A DNA stretch of 64,000 bases from Azoarcus sp. CIB (GTDB lineage Bacteria > Pseudomonadota > Gammaproteobacteria > Burkholderiales > Rhodocyclaceae), in contig NZ_CP011072.1 in NCBI RefSeq assembly GCF_001190925.1, positions 2,480,001 to 2,544,000 on the forward strand. Reading direction: 5' to 3'. The position numbers were made by a program, and so were the translations under genes. Every line of letters starts with the position of its first letter. Position 1 is the stretch's first letter. Shown here piece by piece: positions 1 through 9,664 of this stretch. A model generated the notes under the pieces. It saw only the letters and a list, made by a program, of their open reading frames with translations, had not been told where the DNA came from and made no database searches.

Positions 1-538
1 CCAGATCCTTCGCCAGCTGCTCGTCGCCACCGACGAGGTCGATCAGCACACCGATCTTGGAACCGCCGTGGATGTACGACGCCAGACGACCCTTGGCCTC
101 GACGCGCACGAAACGGCGCAGCGTCATGTTCTCGCCGATCTTGCCCACCAGACCGGAACGCACGGAATCCACCGTACCGTCAGCCAGCGGCAGTGCCGAC
201 AGCGCAGCGACGTCGGCCGGATTGCGCTCGGCAACCAGGGCGGCACAATCGGCGGCCAGCTTCAGGAACTCGTCGTTCTTGGCAACGAAGTCGGTTTCCG
301 AGTTGATCTCGAGGATGCTGCCGAGCTTGCCGTCGGCGCTGATATCGATCGCAACGACGCCTTCGGCGGCAACGCGCGACGCAGCCTTGGTCGCCTTGCT
401 GCCGAGCTTCACGCGCAGAATCTCTTCGGCCTTGCCCATGTCGCCGGCGGCCTCGGTCAGAGCTTTCTTGCATTCCATCATGGGCGCGTCGGTCTTCTCG
501 CGCAGTTCCTTGACCATGCTTGCGGTGATTTCCGCCAT
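1..538 (-). CDS. tsf: Elongation factor Ts (C-terminus cut by window edge)
   Basis: EF-Ts is the cytoplasmic guanine-nucleotide exchange factor that regenerates EF-Tu-GTP during translation. The visible 179 residues begin [16 protein letters not shown] and include the family hallmarks [12 protein letters not shown] near residue 20 and [14 protein letters not shown] near residue 80, which contact EF-Tu. The start at 538 is preceded by GAGGAG. The gene follows rpsB on the same strand across a 54-bp gap that holds a strong hairpin, the usual rpsB-tsf arrangement. The remaining C-terminal part lies beyond base 1. Identification is secure. Confidence 0.97.
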   Translation of the reverse strand, partial: MAEITASMVKELREKTDAPMMECKKALTEAAGDMGKAEEILRVKLGSKATKAASRVAAEGVVAIDISADGKLGSILEINSETDFVAKNDEFLKLAADCAALVAERNPADVAALSALPLADGTVDSVRSGLVGKIGENMTLRRFVRVEAKGRLASYIHGGSKIGVLIDLVGGDEQLAKDL

Positions 539-564
539 GCTAACTCCTCAAATTCGTATGCATA

Positions 565-586
565 TCGGCCCTGCGTACAGGGCCGA
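565..586 (-). promoter_or_regulatory. rpsB-tsf intercistronic hairpin
   Basis: A perfect 9-bp stem (TCGGCCCTG / CAGGGCCGA) with a 4-nt loop sits between the rpsB stop and the tsf ribosome-binding site. No T-run follows it, so it is more likely an attenuator or mRNA-stabilising element that sets the S2 to EF-Ts ratio than a full terminator. The function is inferred. Confidence 0.55.
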
Positions 587-592
587 GGAAAC

Positions 593-1348
593 TCAGGCCT
601 GCTCGCCCGACGACGATTCGTCGACTTCGACGAATTCGTCCGAACCGGCAGCGACGATGTCCTGCAGGGCCTGGCTGCGGCCTTCCAGCACGGCGTCGGC
701 GACACCGCGGGCATAGAGGCGGATCGCGCGCGACGAGTCGTCGTTACCCGGGATCACGTAGTTGATGCCTTCGGGCGAGTGGTTGGTATCGACCACTGCG
801 ACAACGGGAATGCCGAGCTTCTTGGCTTCGGTGATGGCGATCTTGTGGTAGCCGACGTCGATGACGAACAGCGCGTCCGGCAGGCCGCCCATGTCCTTGA
901 TGCCGCCGATCGACTTTTGCAGCTTTTCCATTTCGCGCGAGGCCATCAGCGCTTCCTTCTTGGACAGACGCTCGATCGAGCCGTCCTCGACCATCACTTC
1001 CATGTCTTTCAGGCGCTTGATCGACTGCTTGACGGTCTTGAAGTTGGTGAGCATGCCGCCGAGCCAGCGCTCGTCAACGAAGGGCATGCCGGCGCGACCA
1101 GCTTCCTCGGCGATGATCTCGCGAGCCTGGCGCTTGGTGCCGACCAACATGATGGTGCCGCGATTGGCGGACAGCTTGCGCACGAAGTCCATCGCTTCGT
1201 TGTACTTGACCATCGTCTTTTCGAGGTTGACGATGTGGATCTTGTTGCGCTGGCCGAAGATGTAGGGGGCCATGCGCGGATTCCAGAAGCGGGTCTGGTG
1301 ACCAAAGTGGATGCCGGCTTCCAGCATCTGACGCATCGTGACGGACAT
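593..1348 (-). CDS. rpsB: 30S ribosomal protein S2
   Basis: This 251-residue protein of the small ribosomal subunit starts [30 protein letters not shown] in pieces typical of S2 (GIHFGHQ, WNPRM), and has the central block ending in [24 protein letters not shown]. The length fits bacterial S2. The C-terminus is acidic and Ser/Glu-rich. GGAG lies just before the ATG. It is the first gene of the rpsB-tsf operon and is divergent from map, so its promoter must lie in 1349-1641, where ribosomal autoregulation would also act if present. No S2-binding fold was verified. Confidence 0.98.
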   Translation of the reverse strand: MSVTMRQMLEAGIHFGHQTRFWNPRMAPYIFGQRNKIHIVNLEKTMVKYNEAMDFVRKLSANRGTIMLVGTKRQAREIIAEEAGRAGMPFVDERWLGGMLTNFKTVKQSIKRLKDMEVMVEDGSIERLSKKEALMASREMEKLQKSIGGIKDMGGLPDALFVIDVGYHKIAITEAKKLGIPVVAVVDTNHSPEGINYVIPGNDDSSRAIRLYARGVADAVLEGRSQALQDIVAAGSDEFVEVDESSSGEQA

Positions 1349-1641
1349 TTGTACTACTCCGAACTATAAGGGTTGAGCCTCCGCCCGACATGGTCATTCC
1401 AGGATGACCCGAACCGTCCCAAGCACATGGCTTTTCGACGGACCCTCACGGCATTCTGCCGGGCGTGTGGATTTTGCCTGCCACCATTGGCAGACAAGCC
1501 CAAGATGATAGCAGGTTCGCCCTGCCCCACTCAAGAACGTGATGCCCGCAGGCGTGGGGAGGCATGGCCGCTGCGCATCCGATTTGCCGCGGCTTCCGCC
1601 ATGCGCTAGCCTTTCTCATTTACGCGCCAACCCCTGCAAAA
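1349..1641. other. Divergent rpsB/map intergenic region
   Basis: These 293 bases separate the rpsB and map start codons and must hold both promoters. A small inverted repeat (CTGCCA / TGGCAG) lies near 1480-1495. I see no convincing coding frame and no clear -35/-10 pair that I would defend. Confidence 0.4.
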
Positions 1642-2457
1642 ATGAGCATCACCATAAAAACACCCGACGAAATCGAGAAAATGCGCGTTGCCGGCCGTCT
1701 CGCGGCCGAAGTGCTCGACTACATCGAACCCTTCGTCAAGCCGGGAGTCACCACGGGCGAACTCGACCGGCTGTGCCATGACTACATGGTCAACGTGCAG
1801 CAGGCGATTCCCGCACCGTTGAACTACGCACCGCCCGGATACGCGCCCTACCCCAGATCCATCTGCACGTCGATCAATCACCAGGTGTGCCACGGCATCC
1901 CCGGCGAAAAGGCGCTGAAGAAGGGTGACATCGTCAACCTCGACATCACCGTGATCAAGGACGGCTACCACGGCGACACGAGCAGGATGTTCATCGTCGG
2001 CGGGGACGGATCCATTCTCGCAAAACGCCTGTGCCAGGTGACGCTGGAATGCCTGTGGCTGGGCATCTCGGTCGTGAAGCCCGGAGCCCGGCTCGGCGAT
2101 ATCGGGCAGATCATCCAGAAACACGCGGAAGGCAACGGCTTCTCGGTCGTCCGCGAATTCTGCGGTCACGGCATCGGCGCCAAGTTCCACGAGGAGCCGC
2201 AGGTCCTGCACTACGGCAAGGCGGGCACGGGGCCGGAGCTGCAGGTCGGCATGACCTTCACGATCGAGCCGATGATCAACGCCGGCAAGGCTGCGATCTC
2301 GGAACTTCCCGACGGCTGGACCATTGTCACCAAGGACCGGAGCCTGTCCGCGCAGTGGGAACACACAGTGCTCGTCACGGAAACCGGCGTCGAAGTGCTG
2401 ACGGTGTCACCGGGCTGCCCTCCCGCCCCCGCGATTGCCGCCCCATCGATCGGGTAA
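1642..2457 (+). CDS. map: Methionine aminopeptidase, type I
   Basis: The enzyme removes the initiator methionine from nascent proteins. With the start at 1642 (MSITIKTPDEIEKMRVAGRLAA) the protein has 271 residues, close to the usual 264. The pita-bread fold metal ligands and catalytic residues are visible: H84 (CHGIPG), D101 (VNLDIT), D112 (GDTSRMF), H176 (FCGHGIGA), E209 (FTIEPMIN) and E240 (QWEHTVLVTE). An open frame extends 26 codons upstream, but that stretch does not resemble the family. The last ~20 residues after LTVSPG are a short non-conserved tail. glnD starts 22 bases downstream, suggesting co-transcription. Confidence 0.97.
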   Translation: MSITIKTPDEIEKMRVAGRLAAEVLDYIEPFVKPGVTTGELDRLCHDYMVNVQQAIPAPLNYAPPGYAPYPRSICTSINHQVCHGIPGEKALKKGDIVNLDITVIKDGYHGDTSRMFIVGGDGSILAKRLCQVTLECLWLGISVVKPGARLGDIGQIIQKHAEGNGFSVVREFCGHGIGAKFHEEPQVLHYGKAGTGPELQVGMTFTIEPMINAGKAAISELPDGWTIVTKDRSLSAQWEHTVLVTETGVEVLTVSPGCPPAPAIAAPSIG

Positions 2458-2479
2458 AAGCAAACCACCGGAGGCAGCC

Positions 2480-5059
2480 ATGAGCGCCATGTCGATCGAT
2501 GACTTCCAGGCGGCGCTCGCGCATGCCCGCGAACACCTGTCGAACGGAACTGCGTGCATACGTGCCGCCTACGAGGCCCATCCGGCGACATCGACCGTTC
2601 TCAAGGGGCGCGCCCAGCTGGTCGACGAGGCGATCCTCCACCTGTGGCGGGCGTGCGCCATGCCCGGCGAGGTCGCGTTGCTTGCTGTGGGCGGCTACGG
2701 ACGCGGAGAACTTTTTCCGCATTCGGACGTGGACTTGCTGGTGCTGCTGCCGGCTGCGGCCGACGGCCCGCTGCAGGCGCGCATCAGCACGCTGATCGGA
2801 GCGCTGTGGGACGTCGGCCTCGAGATCGGGCAGAGTGTGCGCACCCTCGACGAGTGCCTCGAAGCGGCCGAGGAAGACATCACCGTCCAGACCAATCTGC
2901 TGGAAGCCAGGCTGCTCGACGGCAACGCGGACCTGTTCGAGGAGTTCGTGCAACGCTACCGGGCTCAGCTCGACGTGCGCACGTTCTACAAGGCAAAGCA
3001 GCTCGAACAGGAGAACCGCTACGCGCGCTTCAACGACACCCCGTTCGCGCTCGAACCGAACTGCAAGGAGAGCCCGGGCGGGCTGCGCGACCTGCAGATG
3101 CTGGGTTGGATCGCACGCGCAGCGGGGCTCGGGCGAAGCTGGCGCGACCTCGCGCGGCGGCGCCTGATCACCGGCGCGGAGGCGAGCGAACTGCGCAGCA
3201 TCGAGCGCTTCCTGCAGCACGTGCGCATCCGCCTGCACTATCTGACGGGGCGCGCGGAGGATCGCCTGCTGTTCGATCATCAGGAGAAGCTGGCGCGCGC
3301 GTTCGGCATCGAGGCGACCGCGGCCAAGCGCGCCTCCGAAGTGTTCATGCAGCGGTACTACGTGAACGCGAAAAAGATCACGCAGACCAACACCATCCTG
3401 CTGCAGAACTACGGCGCCGAGATCTTTCCCAACCGGGGCGGCGCCGCCTTCGTGATCAACGAGCGCTTCCAGGCGGTTCGCGAACTGCTCGACATCCGCG
3501 ACGAGGACACTTTCGAGCGGCACCCCAAGGCGCTCCTCGAATGCTTCCTGCTGCTGCAGCAACGCTCGGAGCTGAAGGGCATGACGGCGCGGACGCTGCG
3601 CGCGCTGTGGCTGAACCGCACCCGCATCAACGCGGCGTTCCGCGCCGATCCGGCCAACCGCGCGCTGTTCCTGGATCTGCTGAAGCAGAAGCGCGGCATC
3701 GTGCACGAGTTCCGGCGGATGAATCAGTACGGCATCCTGAGCCACTACCTGCCCGCATGGCGACGCATCGTCGGCCAGATGCAACACGACCTGTTCCACG
3801 TCTACACGGTGGACCAGCATATCCTGATGGTCCTGCGCAACATGCGCCGCTTCACGATGGGCGAGCACGCGCACGAATACCCGCTGATGACCCGGCTGAT
3901 CCTGGGATTCGAGCGCCACTGGCTGCTGTACATCGCCGCCCTGTTCCACGACATCGCGAAGGGGCGCGGTGGGGACCACTCCAAGCTAGGCATGGGCGAC
4001 GCCCGCGAATTCTGCGAGCACCACGACTTGCCGCCGGAAGACGCGGAGCTCGTGGTGTGGCTGGTCGCACACCACCTCACGATGTCGCAGGTCGCACAGA
4101 AGGAGGACACGACGGATCCAGAGGTCATCCGCCGCTTCGCCGACACGGTGCAGACCGAACGGCGCCTGACCGCCCTCTACCTGCTGACCCATGCGGACAT
4201 TCGCGGCACGAGCCCGAAGGTCTGGAACGGCTGGAAGGGCAAGCTGCTCGAAGACCTGTTCTTCGCCACCCAGCGCCTGCTGCGCGGTGCCACGCCGCAG
4301 CAGGCGCTGGGACTCGACGACCGCCAGGAGGACGCCCGCGAGCTGCTGCGCTACCACGGCCTGCGCCCGGGCATCGAGGAAGCGCTATGGACGCAGCTCG
4401 ACGCGGTCTACTTCATGCGCCATTCCGCGGAAGAGATCGCATGGCACACGCGCATCCTCTATTTCCGTCCGCAGAGCGAAGAGCCGGTGATCAAGGCCCG
4501 GGTACTCGACGGCGACGAGGGTGTGCAGGTGATGGTGTTCACCCCGGACCAGAAAGACCTGTTCGTGCGCATGACCGGCTTCTTCGGCCGGCTGGGCTTC
4601 TCGATCCTGGACGCCAAGGTGCACACGACGCGTCATGGCTACGCGCTCGACAGCTTCATCCTGCAGGATCCGGGGAATACCGCGCACTATCGCGACGTCA
4701 TCCAGCTGATCGAACACGAACTGACCGAAAAGCTGAAACATCCCGGCGCTGCGGACCGCCCGACGCAAGGCAGGCTTTCGCGCCAGATGAGGCACTTCCC
4801 GATCACCCCGCAGATCAGCATCCAGCCGGACGAGCCGGGCAAGCACTTCATCCTTTCCCTTGTCGCAGCCGACCGCCCCGGCCTGCTGTTCTCGGTCGCC
4901 GAGGTACTCGCGCGTCACGAGATCCGCCTGCACACGGCGAAGATTGCAACGCTGGGGGAACGCGTCGAGGATACCTTCCTGATCAGCGGAGGACGCCTCG
5001 CGCTCGACGGCCAGATCCTGCAGGTGGAACGCGAGCTGCTCGAACGCCTGCAGGTCTAG
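2480..5059 (+). CDS. glnD: [Protein-PII] uridylyltransferase / uridylyl-removing enzyme
   Basis: GlnD is the cytoplasmic glutamine sensor that uridylylates and deuridylylates PII proteins, setting nitrogen regulation. The 859-residue protein has the complete architecture: a nucleotidyltransferase domain (GGYGRGELFPHSDVDLL near residues 71-87), a linker domain, an HD hydrolase domain (LFHDIAKGRGGDHS near 487-500), and two C-terminal ACT domains (about 676-760 and 790-859, the latter with SLVAADRPGLLFSVAE). GGAGG at 2470-2474 supports the ATG at 2480 rather than an in-frame ATG at 2435. It follows map closely. Both catalytic centres look intact, so both activities are expected. Confidence 0.97.
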   Translation: MSAMSIDDFQAALAHAREHLSNGTACIRAAYEAHPATSTVLKGRAQLVDEAILHLWRACAMPGEVALLAVGGYGRGELFPHSDVDLLVLLPAAADGPLQARISTLIGALWDVGLEIGQSVRTLDECLEAAEEDITVQTNLLEARLLDGNADLFEEFVQRYRAQLDVRTFYKAKQLEQENRYARFNDTPFALEPNCKESPGGLRDLQMLGWIARAAGLGRSWRDLARRRLITGAEASELRSIERFLQHVRIRLHYLTGRAEDRLLFDHQEKLARAFGIEATAAKRASEVFMQRYYVNAKKITQTNTILLQNYGAEIFPNRGGAAFVINERFQAVRELLDIRDEDTFERHPKALLECFLLLQQRSELKGMTARTLRALWLNRTRINAAFRADPANRALFLDLLKQKRGIVHEFRRMNQYGILSHYLPAWRRIVGQMQHDLFHVYTVDQHILMVLRNMRRFTMGEHAHEYPLMTRLILGFERHWLLYIAALFHDIAKGRGGDHSKLGMGDAREFCEHHDLPPEDAELVVWLVAHHLTMSQVAQKEDTTDPEVIRRFADTVQTERRLTALYLLTHADIRGTSPKVWNGWKGKLLEDLFFATQRLLRGATPQQALGLDDRQEDARELLRYHGLRPGIEEALWTQLDAVYFMRHSAEEIAWHTRILYFRPQSEEPVIKARVLDGDEGVQVMVFTPDQKDLFVRMTGFFGRLGFSILDAKVHTTRHGYALDSFILQDPGNTAHYRDVIQLIEHELTEKLKHPGAADRPTQGRLSRQMRHFPITPQISIQPDEPGKHFILSLVAADRPGLLFSVAEVLARHEIRLHTAKIATLGERVEDTFLISGGRLALDGQILQVERELLERLQV

Positions 5060-5119
5060 CCGCCCTTTTCAGACGTTCAACGCCGCAACAACCCTCCACA
5101 CAGGCACAGGCGCGGGGCG

Positions 5120-5626
5120 TCAGTGCCCCTTGCCCTGCAGGCGATCCATCAAGGCATAGAGAACGCCGGACACCAGGAACGTCATGTGGATCCCTACCAT
5201 CCACGCGAGGTGACGGTCCGTCACGTTGTCGACGTTCAGGAAGGCCTTCAGCAACTCGATACCCGAAATTGCCACGATCGAGCCGATCAGCTTGATCTTC
5301 TGGTCGGAGAAACCGATATGCCCCATCCATTCGGGGCGGTCGGTATGCGAGTGCAGATCCTCCATCTTCGACACGAAGTTCTCGTAGCCGCTGAACATGA
5401 TGATGATGAGCAGGCTCATGATCAGTGCAATGTCGACCAGCGACAGCACCCCGATGATCATCTCCGACCCGGTGGCGCTCATGATGTGGCTGAAGAGGAA
5501 CCAGACCTCCTTGCCGAACTTCACGAGAAGCACAATCAGCGCAAGGATCAGCCCGAAGTAGACGGGCGCCATCAGCCAGCGACTGGCGAAGAGCAAGTGT
5601 TCGAAGGCCGACTCGGTTTTTTTCAT
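5120..5626 (-). CDS. YqhA/UPF0114 family membrane protein
   Basis: This is a 168-residue integral membrane protein (174 if the ATG at 5644 is used). The start at 5626 (MKKTESAFEHLLFASRWLMAPVYFG) aligns best with the N-terminus of E. coli YqhA, where the block ASRW-APVYFG is near the start. Hydrophobic segments lie near residues 17-40, 62-85 and 105-160. The conserved pieces SGYENFVSKM and FSDQKIKLIGSIVAISGIELLKAFLN identify the UPF0114 family. Its biochemical function is not known. It converges with glnD and no terminator is obvious between them. Confidence 0.88.
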   Translation of the reverse strand: MKKTESAFEHLLFASRWLMAPVYFGLILALIVLLVKFGKEVWFLFSHIMSATGSEMIIGVLSLVDIALIMSLLIIIMFSGYENFVSKMEDLHSHTDRPEWMGHIGFSDQKIKLIGSIVAISGIELLKAFLNVDNVTDRHLAWMVGIHMTFLVSGVLYALMDRLQGKGH

Positions 5627-5697
5627 TTCTTGGGCGGGATGCATTCAATGGAGCAGGGAGGGGAAAATTCTAGCAGTTGTCGCACGCGTCCCCGGCT

Positions 5698-6789
5698 TCA
5701 GCCTCGGCCGGCCAGACGCCCGCGCAGCACGCTCCCCGCCATGGTCAGGATGAAGGCAAGGAGGGCGAGCGCATTGACCAGCCCACCCGCCAGCAGCAGG
5801 GGCGCCGCGTCACCGCCCACGAGAACTCCCGCAATCCTCGCCGCAAGCGAGACGTGAAGCAGCGCGAGCGGCAGATAGAAGACCGGATGATAGGGAATCC
5901 GGACCCGCGCGATGGCCGGGAAGATGATCGGGGCATGGCCGAACACCATCGCGAACACGAAACCGAGCGCGATCGCATGCAAGGCGGCATCGCGCAGCAG
6001 ATGGCCGGGCGCGAAGCCGCCCGCGAGTCCGATTGCAGCCCCCACGGCCAGCCACGCGTAGCCGGACAGCAGGCAGAGTGCGATGTAGCGCACAAGCGCG
6101 CGTTGCCGCGCGTTGTGCCGTGCAATGTCGTAGCGCAGCAGCCACAGCGACAGTGCGAAAAGGCCAGCCGCGAACAACACGAGCCCGAAGGGCGAAAACC
6201 AGGCCGCCACGGCGCCGCCGAGCGTGGTCGCGACGGCGACGCGGAAGAGTGGTGCTGCCTCGCGCCGCGCAGGCAGAAAGCGGGTGAGTTCGAGCCTCTC
6301 GCCAGCGATCGTGACCACAAGAAATGAGAGCCACCACGGAATCGCTGGCTGGATCATGCCGCTCGCGACCCAGGCAAGGTTCCCTGCAAGCCAGCACCCT
6401 GCCCCGACAGCCAGGGTCCGCGTAAACAGGGCCGACTGCCGGCGCACGACCGCGATCGCACCACCGACGAGCACCAATGAGGCGAGGACGAACAGCAGTT
6501 GCGCCCACGGCAGGGGCATGCCGGCGAGCAATGCGATACCCCCGAGCCCCGAGGCCAGAGGCCCCGCATAGGCGATGGGGTGTCCGAGCGCTACGGCACG
6601 CTCGAGTCCAATCACCGTCCCGAAGAATGCGCAGACCATCAGGGCGGCATGCCACCCGGCCAGCGACGCTGCGAGAGCGGGGACGTCTGCGCCCAGGCGC
6701 GCCAGGCCGGCGCCGACACCGGCCACCAGCGACAGCATCCCCAGCACCAGCAACAGCACGCGCGGCACAAGCCGCGGATCAGAACTCAC
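5698..6789 (-). CDS. NnrS-like polytopic membrane protein
   Basis: This 363-residue protein is almost entirely hydrophobic, with about 11-12 predicted membrane segments. Histidines sit in or near membrane helices (AGWHAALM, RDAALHAIALGFVFAMVFGHAPII, PYHPVFYLPLALLHVSL), as in NnrS-like heme-copper membrane proteins associated with nitric oxide stress and denitrification. Family membership is inferred from this pattern and is not certain. Translation probably starts at a GTG (6789) behind GGAGGTGGGG. It is followed upstream, in the same orientation, by a MIP18-family gene and then a Crp-type regulator, which suggests an oxygen- or nitrogen-oxide-responsive group. Confidence 0.6.
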   Translation of the reverse strand: MSSDPRLVPRVLLLVLGMLSLVAGVGAGLARLGADVPALAASLAGWHAALMVCAFFGTVIGLERAVALGHPIAYAGPLASGLGGIALLAGMPLPWAQLLFVLASLVLVGGAIAVVRRQSALFTRTLAVGAGCWLAGNLAWVASGMIQPAIPWWLSFLVVTIAGERLELTRFLPARREAAPLFRVAVATTLGGAVAAWFSPFGLVLFAAGLFALSLWLLRYDIARHNARQRALVRYIALCLLSGYAWLAVGAAIGLAGGFAPGHLLRDAALHAIALGFVFAMVFGHAPIIFPAIARVRIPYHPVFYLPLALLHVSLAARIAGVLVGGDAAPLLLAGGLVNALALLAFILTMAGSVLRGRLAGRG

Positions 6790-6837
6790 GATACCCCACC
6801 TCCGTATTCCCTGCCCCGTCGAGCTCGCGGCACGTTC

Positions 6838-7146
6838 TCACCAGCCGAAATGACCGCGTGCATCCTTGTTCATCATTTCGGGGGTCCACGGCGGTTCCCA
6901 CACCAGATTGACCACCACGCCGATCTCGGGCGGCAGCGCCGCGTCGAGCGCGGCGTCGATGTCGCTCATGATCATGTCACCCATGGGGCAGGCCGGCGAG
7001 GTCATCGTCATGCGGATGGAGACCTGCTCGGGTGTGATGTCGATACCGTATATCAGTCCGAGATCGACGATATTGACGCCCACCTCGGGATCGATCACCT
7101 GCCGCAGCACTGCCTTGACGGATTCCACATCGGGCATTGCAGGCAT
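6838..7146 (-). CDS. MIP18/DUF59 family metal-sulfur cluster biosynthesis protein
   Basis: This 102-residue protein is a single MIP18 (DUF59) domain, as in SufT and PaaD, which take part in iron-sulfur cluster maturation of target proteins. Key pieces are VIDPEVGVNIVDLGLIYGI, the cysteine motif TSPACPMGDMI, and VVNLVWEPPWTPEMM. The start at 7146 follows AGGAGG with good spacing. It lies 48 bases upstream of the NnrS-like gene, likely in one operon. It is not part of a complete suf or paa operon here, so its target is unknown. Confidence 0.88.
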   Translation of the reverse strand: MPAMPDVESVKAVLRQVIDPEVGVNIVDLGLIYGIDITPEQVSIRMTMTSPACPMGDMIMSDIDAALDAALPPEIGVVVNLVWEPPWTPEMMNKDARGHFGW

Positions 7147-7260
7147 CGCGAACCTCCTCGACCGTCGTATTGGAAGTGCGATTATGACCGTGAAGCCCCG
7201 GAAAATTCCAACCCGAGCGGTTCGACTCTCAGCACCGGCCAGTAAAAAGCGGGCGCCGGG

Positions 7261-7995
7261 TTACCTGCCGTTTGCCTCAGGCAGCAGGCGATCGAACTCC
7301 CTCTTGACCACCGCATAACACTCACAGGCCCTCGCCTCCAGCCCCGGCCGGTCGAGGATGGTGATGTGGCCACGCCGGTATTCGATCACGCCGGCCTTTT
7401 GCAGCTTGCCGGCGGCCTCTGTGACCCCTTCGCGGCGCACGCCTAGCATGTTGGCGATCAGCTCCTGGGTCATGATCAGTTCGTTCACCAGCAAACGGTC
7501 GAGACTGAGCAGCAGCCAGCGGCAGAGTTGCTGGTCCAGCGAGTGATGACGGTTGCACACCGCCGTCTGCGCCATTTGGGTGAGCAGCGCCTGGGCATAG
7601 CGCAGCAGCAGGTTATGCAATGCGCCGGAACGGCGCCCCCCGACCCGATCGAATTCATCTTTCAGAGCCTGGCTCGTCAGCCGGTAGGCGTGCCCTGCGC
7701 TTTGCACGACGGCCCGGCTTGGCGTCGTTTCACCGCCCATGAACAAGGAGATACCGACGACACCTTCGTTGCCGACCATGGCGATCTCGACCGTCGCTCC
7801 ATCTTCCATGACGTACAGCAGGGACACGATCGAATCGGTGGGGAAATAAACGTGATACATCTGGATCCCGGATTCGTACAGCACGTCGCCGAGCGCCAGC
7901 GGGATCAGCTCCAGCTGTGGAGCGAGGCGCGCGTAGTCGTCGGCCGGGAGCGCTGCGAGAAGGTGATTCTGGCGCGGGTCATGAGAGTCAGCCAT
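7261..7995 (-). CDS. Crp/Fnr family transcriptional regulator
   Basis: This 244-residue regulator has an N-terminal cyclic-nucleotide-binding-type beta roll (VLYESGIQMYHVYFPTDSIVSLLYVMEDG) and a C-terminal winged helix-turn-helix (MTQELIANMLGVRREGVTEAAGKL near residues 175-200). GGAGG before the ATG at 7995 marks the start; a further 78 codons of open frame upstream are not part of it. There is no N-terminal cysteine cluster, so it is not an FNR-type oxygen sensor, and the effector is unknown. It is divergent from the diheme cytochrome gene at 8286 and could control it. Confidence 0.9.
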   Translation of the reverse strand: MADSHDPRQNHLLAALPADDYARLAPQLELIPLALGDVLYESGIQMYHVYFPTDSIVSLLYVMEDGATVEIAMVGNEGVVGISLFMGGETTPSRAVVQSAGHAYRLTSQALKDEFDRVGGRRSGALHNLLLRYAQALLTQMAQTAVCNRHHSLDQQLCRWLLLSLDRLLVNELIMTQELIANMLGVRREGVTEAAGKLQKAGVIEYRRGHITILDRPGLEARACECYAVVKREFDRLLPEANGR

Positions 7996-8016
7996 ACACA
8001 ATCCTCCACTCGCCAA

Positions 8017-8033
8017 ATAACCGTTTTCGTTAT
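8017..8033. promoter_or_regulatory. Short inverted repeat in the Crp-type regulator/cytochrome intergenic region
   Basis: The sequence ATAAC-7nt-GTTAT lies 22 bases upstream of the regulator start. It does not match the Crp (TGTGA-N6-TCACA) or FNR (TTGAT-N4-ATCAA) consensus. It could be an operator for the divergent regulator, but this is weak. The rest of 7996-8285 shows nothing clear. Confidence 0.2.
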
Positions 8034-8285
8034 AGGACCTTTGCTCCCGATATGCGCGACAGCGAACAGACGCAGCAAGGGATTCGGCGCAATTCTTGTC
8101 CGCCCACGGCAGAAAGTGAGGAACGGCAATGCACCTCGAGCGAGCAAAGACCAGCATCGCCCGGATGGCGATGGGCGCGCGCCGCATCTCGATCTCACGT
8201 ATCGCGTCATTGTCGAGCCGGCGGCGCACAAGCAGTTACGCACTGCAGCGCGCGGTGCAGCACGCGAAATGATCGCATGGAGAGG

Positions 8286-9623
8286 ATGATGAGGCGTTAT
8301 CTGAAATACATTCTTGCAGTCCCGTCATTGGCAGCCCTGGCGCTGGCAGGTCAGACGATCGCCATCTCGGACGACGTCGCGCAGTCAGGCAAAAAGCTCG
8401 ACCAGCAGATCGACCGACAAGCGCAGCAGACATTGGCCGAAGGAAGGGAGACCTTCCGCTTCGATACCTTCGGCGATGAGGCCTTCTGGGGCGATACGCT
8501 GAAGCTGCACGAAGCGATCAAGGGCGCCGCGCTTGGTGGCGTCGGCCCGGGCGTGAGCCCGAAGACTGCGCTCGCCGTGGGGCTGAAGGTCGATGTCGAT
8601 GCCTTGCCGGGGAAGCTCGTGGACGACCTGAAGGCCGGGCGTGTGAATCTTGACGATCCGGCGGTGACTGTCGAGTTGCTGCGCCTGAATGCGGTAATCG
8701 GCGTGACCGGGTTCTTTGACGGAGGGCGCGACCTGCGCTCCATCGGTATCCAATGCGCGCTCTGCCACACCGCGGTGGACAACTCGCTCGCTCCGGGGAT
8801 CGGTCATCGGCTGGACGGCTGGGCGAACCGCGACCTCAATGTCGGCGCGATCATCAATCTGTCGCCGGACCTGAGCGCCGTGGCCGCGCTGCTCCAGGTC
8901 GACGAGGCGACCGTGCGCCAGGTGGTCACAGCCTGGGGACCGGGGAAGTTCGACGCCGAGCTGTTCCTGGACGGCAAGGGCTTCCGACCCGACGGCAAAA
9001 CGGCCGCAACGCTGATCCCACCGGTGTTCGGACTGGCCGGCGTCAACCTCCACACCTGGACCGGATGGGGCTCGGTGCCGCACTGGAATGCCTTCGTCGC
9101 CAATCTGGAGATGCATGGCAAGGGCACGTTCTTCGATCCGCGCCTGAACGACCCGGTGCAGTTTCCCGTTGCAGCCCGCGCGGGCTTTGGCAATGTGCGC
9201 AGCAACCCCGACCTGATCAGCCCGAAACTGCCGGCGCTGCATTTCTACCAGCTCGCGATTCCCGCCCCCGCCGCACCGGCAGGCAGTTTCGATGCCGCCG
9301 CCGCGGCGCGCGGGAAGCAGATTTTCGAGAACAAGGCAGGCTGCGCGAACTGCCACGTCCCCCCGACGTATACCGAGCCGGGTTGGAACATGCATACGCC
9401 GGCCGAAATCGGTATCGACGATTTCCAGGCGAGCCGGGCGCCGGACAGGCGCTACCGCACCGCACCGCTGAAGGGACTGTGGACCCACACGACCGGCGGC
9501 TTCTACCACGACGGGCGCTTCGCGACTCTGGGGGCAGTGGTCGACCACTATGACGCCCACCTCGTATTAGGCCTGTCCGGACAGGAGAAGAGCGAATTGG
9601 TGGAGTACCTGAAGTCGCTTTAG
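8286..9623 (+). CDS. Diheme c-type cytochrome, cytochrome c peroxidase-like
   Basis: This is an exported protein of about 445 residues with a signal peptide (YLKYILAVPSLAALALAG) and two c-type heme sites, CALCH near residue 157 and CANCH near residue 354. The C-terminal half contains the block RTAPLKGLWTHTTGGFYHDGRFATLGAVVDHYD in pieces typical of MauG/CcpA-like diheme proteins. It should act in the periplasm as a peroxidase or redox protein. The start is set by GGAGAGG directly before ATGATG at 8286/8289; a long in-frame extension upstream is antisense to the Crp-type gene and is rejected. Whether it reduces peroxide cannot be told from sequence. Confidence 0.85.
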   Translation: MMRRYLKYILAVPSLAALALAGQTIAISDDVAQSGKKLDQQIDRQAQQTLAEGRETFRFDTFGDEAFWGDTLKLHEAIKGAALGGVGPGVSPKTALAVGLKVDVDALPGKLVDDLKAGRVNLDDPAVTVELLRLNAVIGVTGFFDGGRDLRSIGIQCALCHTAVDNSLAPGIGHRLDGWANRDLNVGAIINLSPDLSAVAALLQVDEATVRQVVTAWGPGKFDAELFLDGKGFRPDGKTAATLIPPVFGLAGVNLHTWTGWGSVPHWNAFVANLEMHGKGTFFDPRLNDPVQFPVAARAGFGNVRSNPDLISPKLPALHFYQLAIPAPAAPAGSFDAAAAARGKQIFENKAGCANCHVPPTYTEPGWNMHTPAEIGIDDFQASRAPDRRYRTAPLKGLWTHTTGGFYHDGRFATLGAVVDHYDAHLVLGLSGQEKSELVEYLKSL

Positions 9624-9664
9624 TCTGCGCCGCAACGAACGCTCGCCACATGGGCCGGGGGTGG

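Noticed and set aside
2554-5295. Open frame of 913 codons overlapping glnD in another frame
   Set aside because: It lies within the conserved GlnD domains and is Arg/Pro/Ala-rich without any motif.
7261-8229. Longer version of the Crp-type regulator (322 residues)
   Set aside because: The extra 78 N-terminal residues have no family match, and GGAGG marks the start at 7995.
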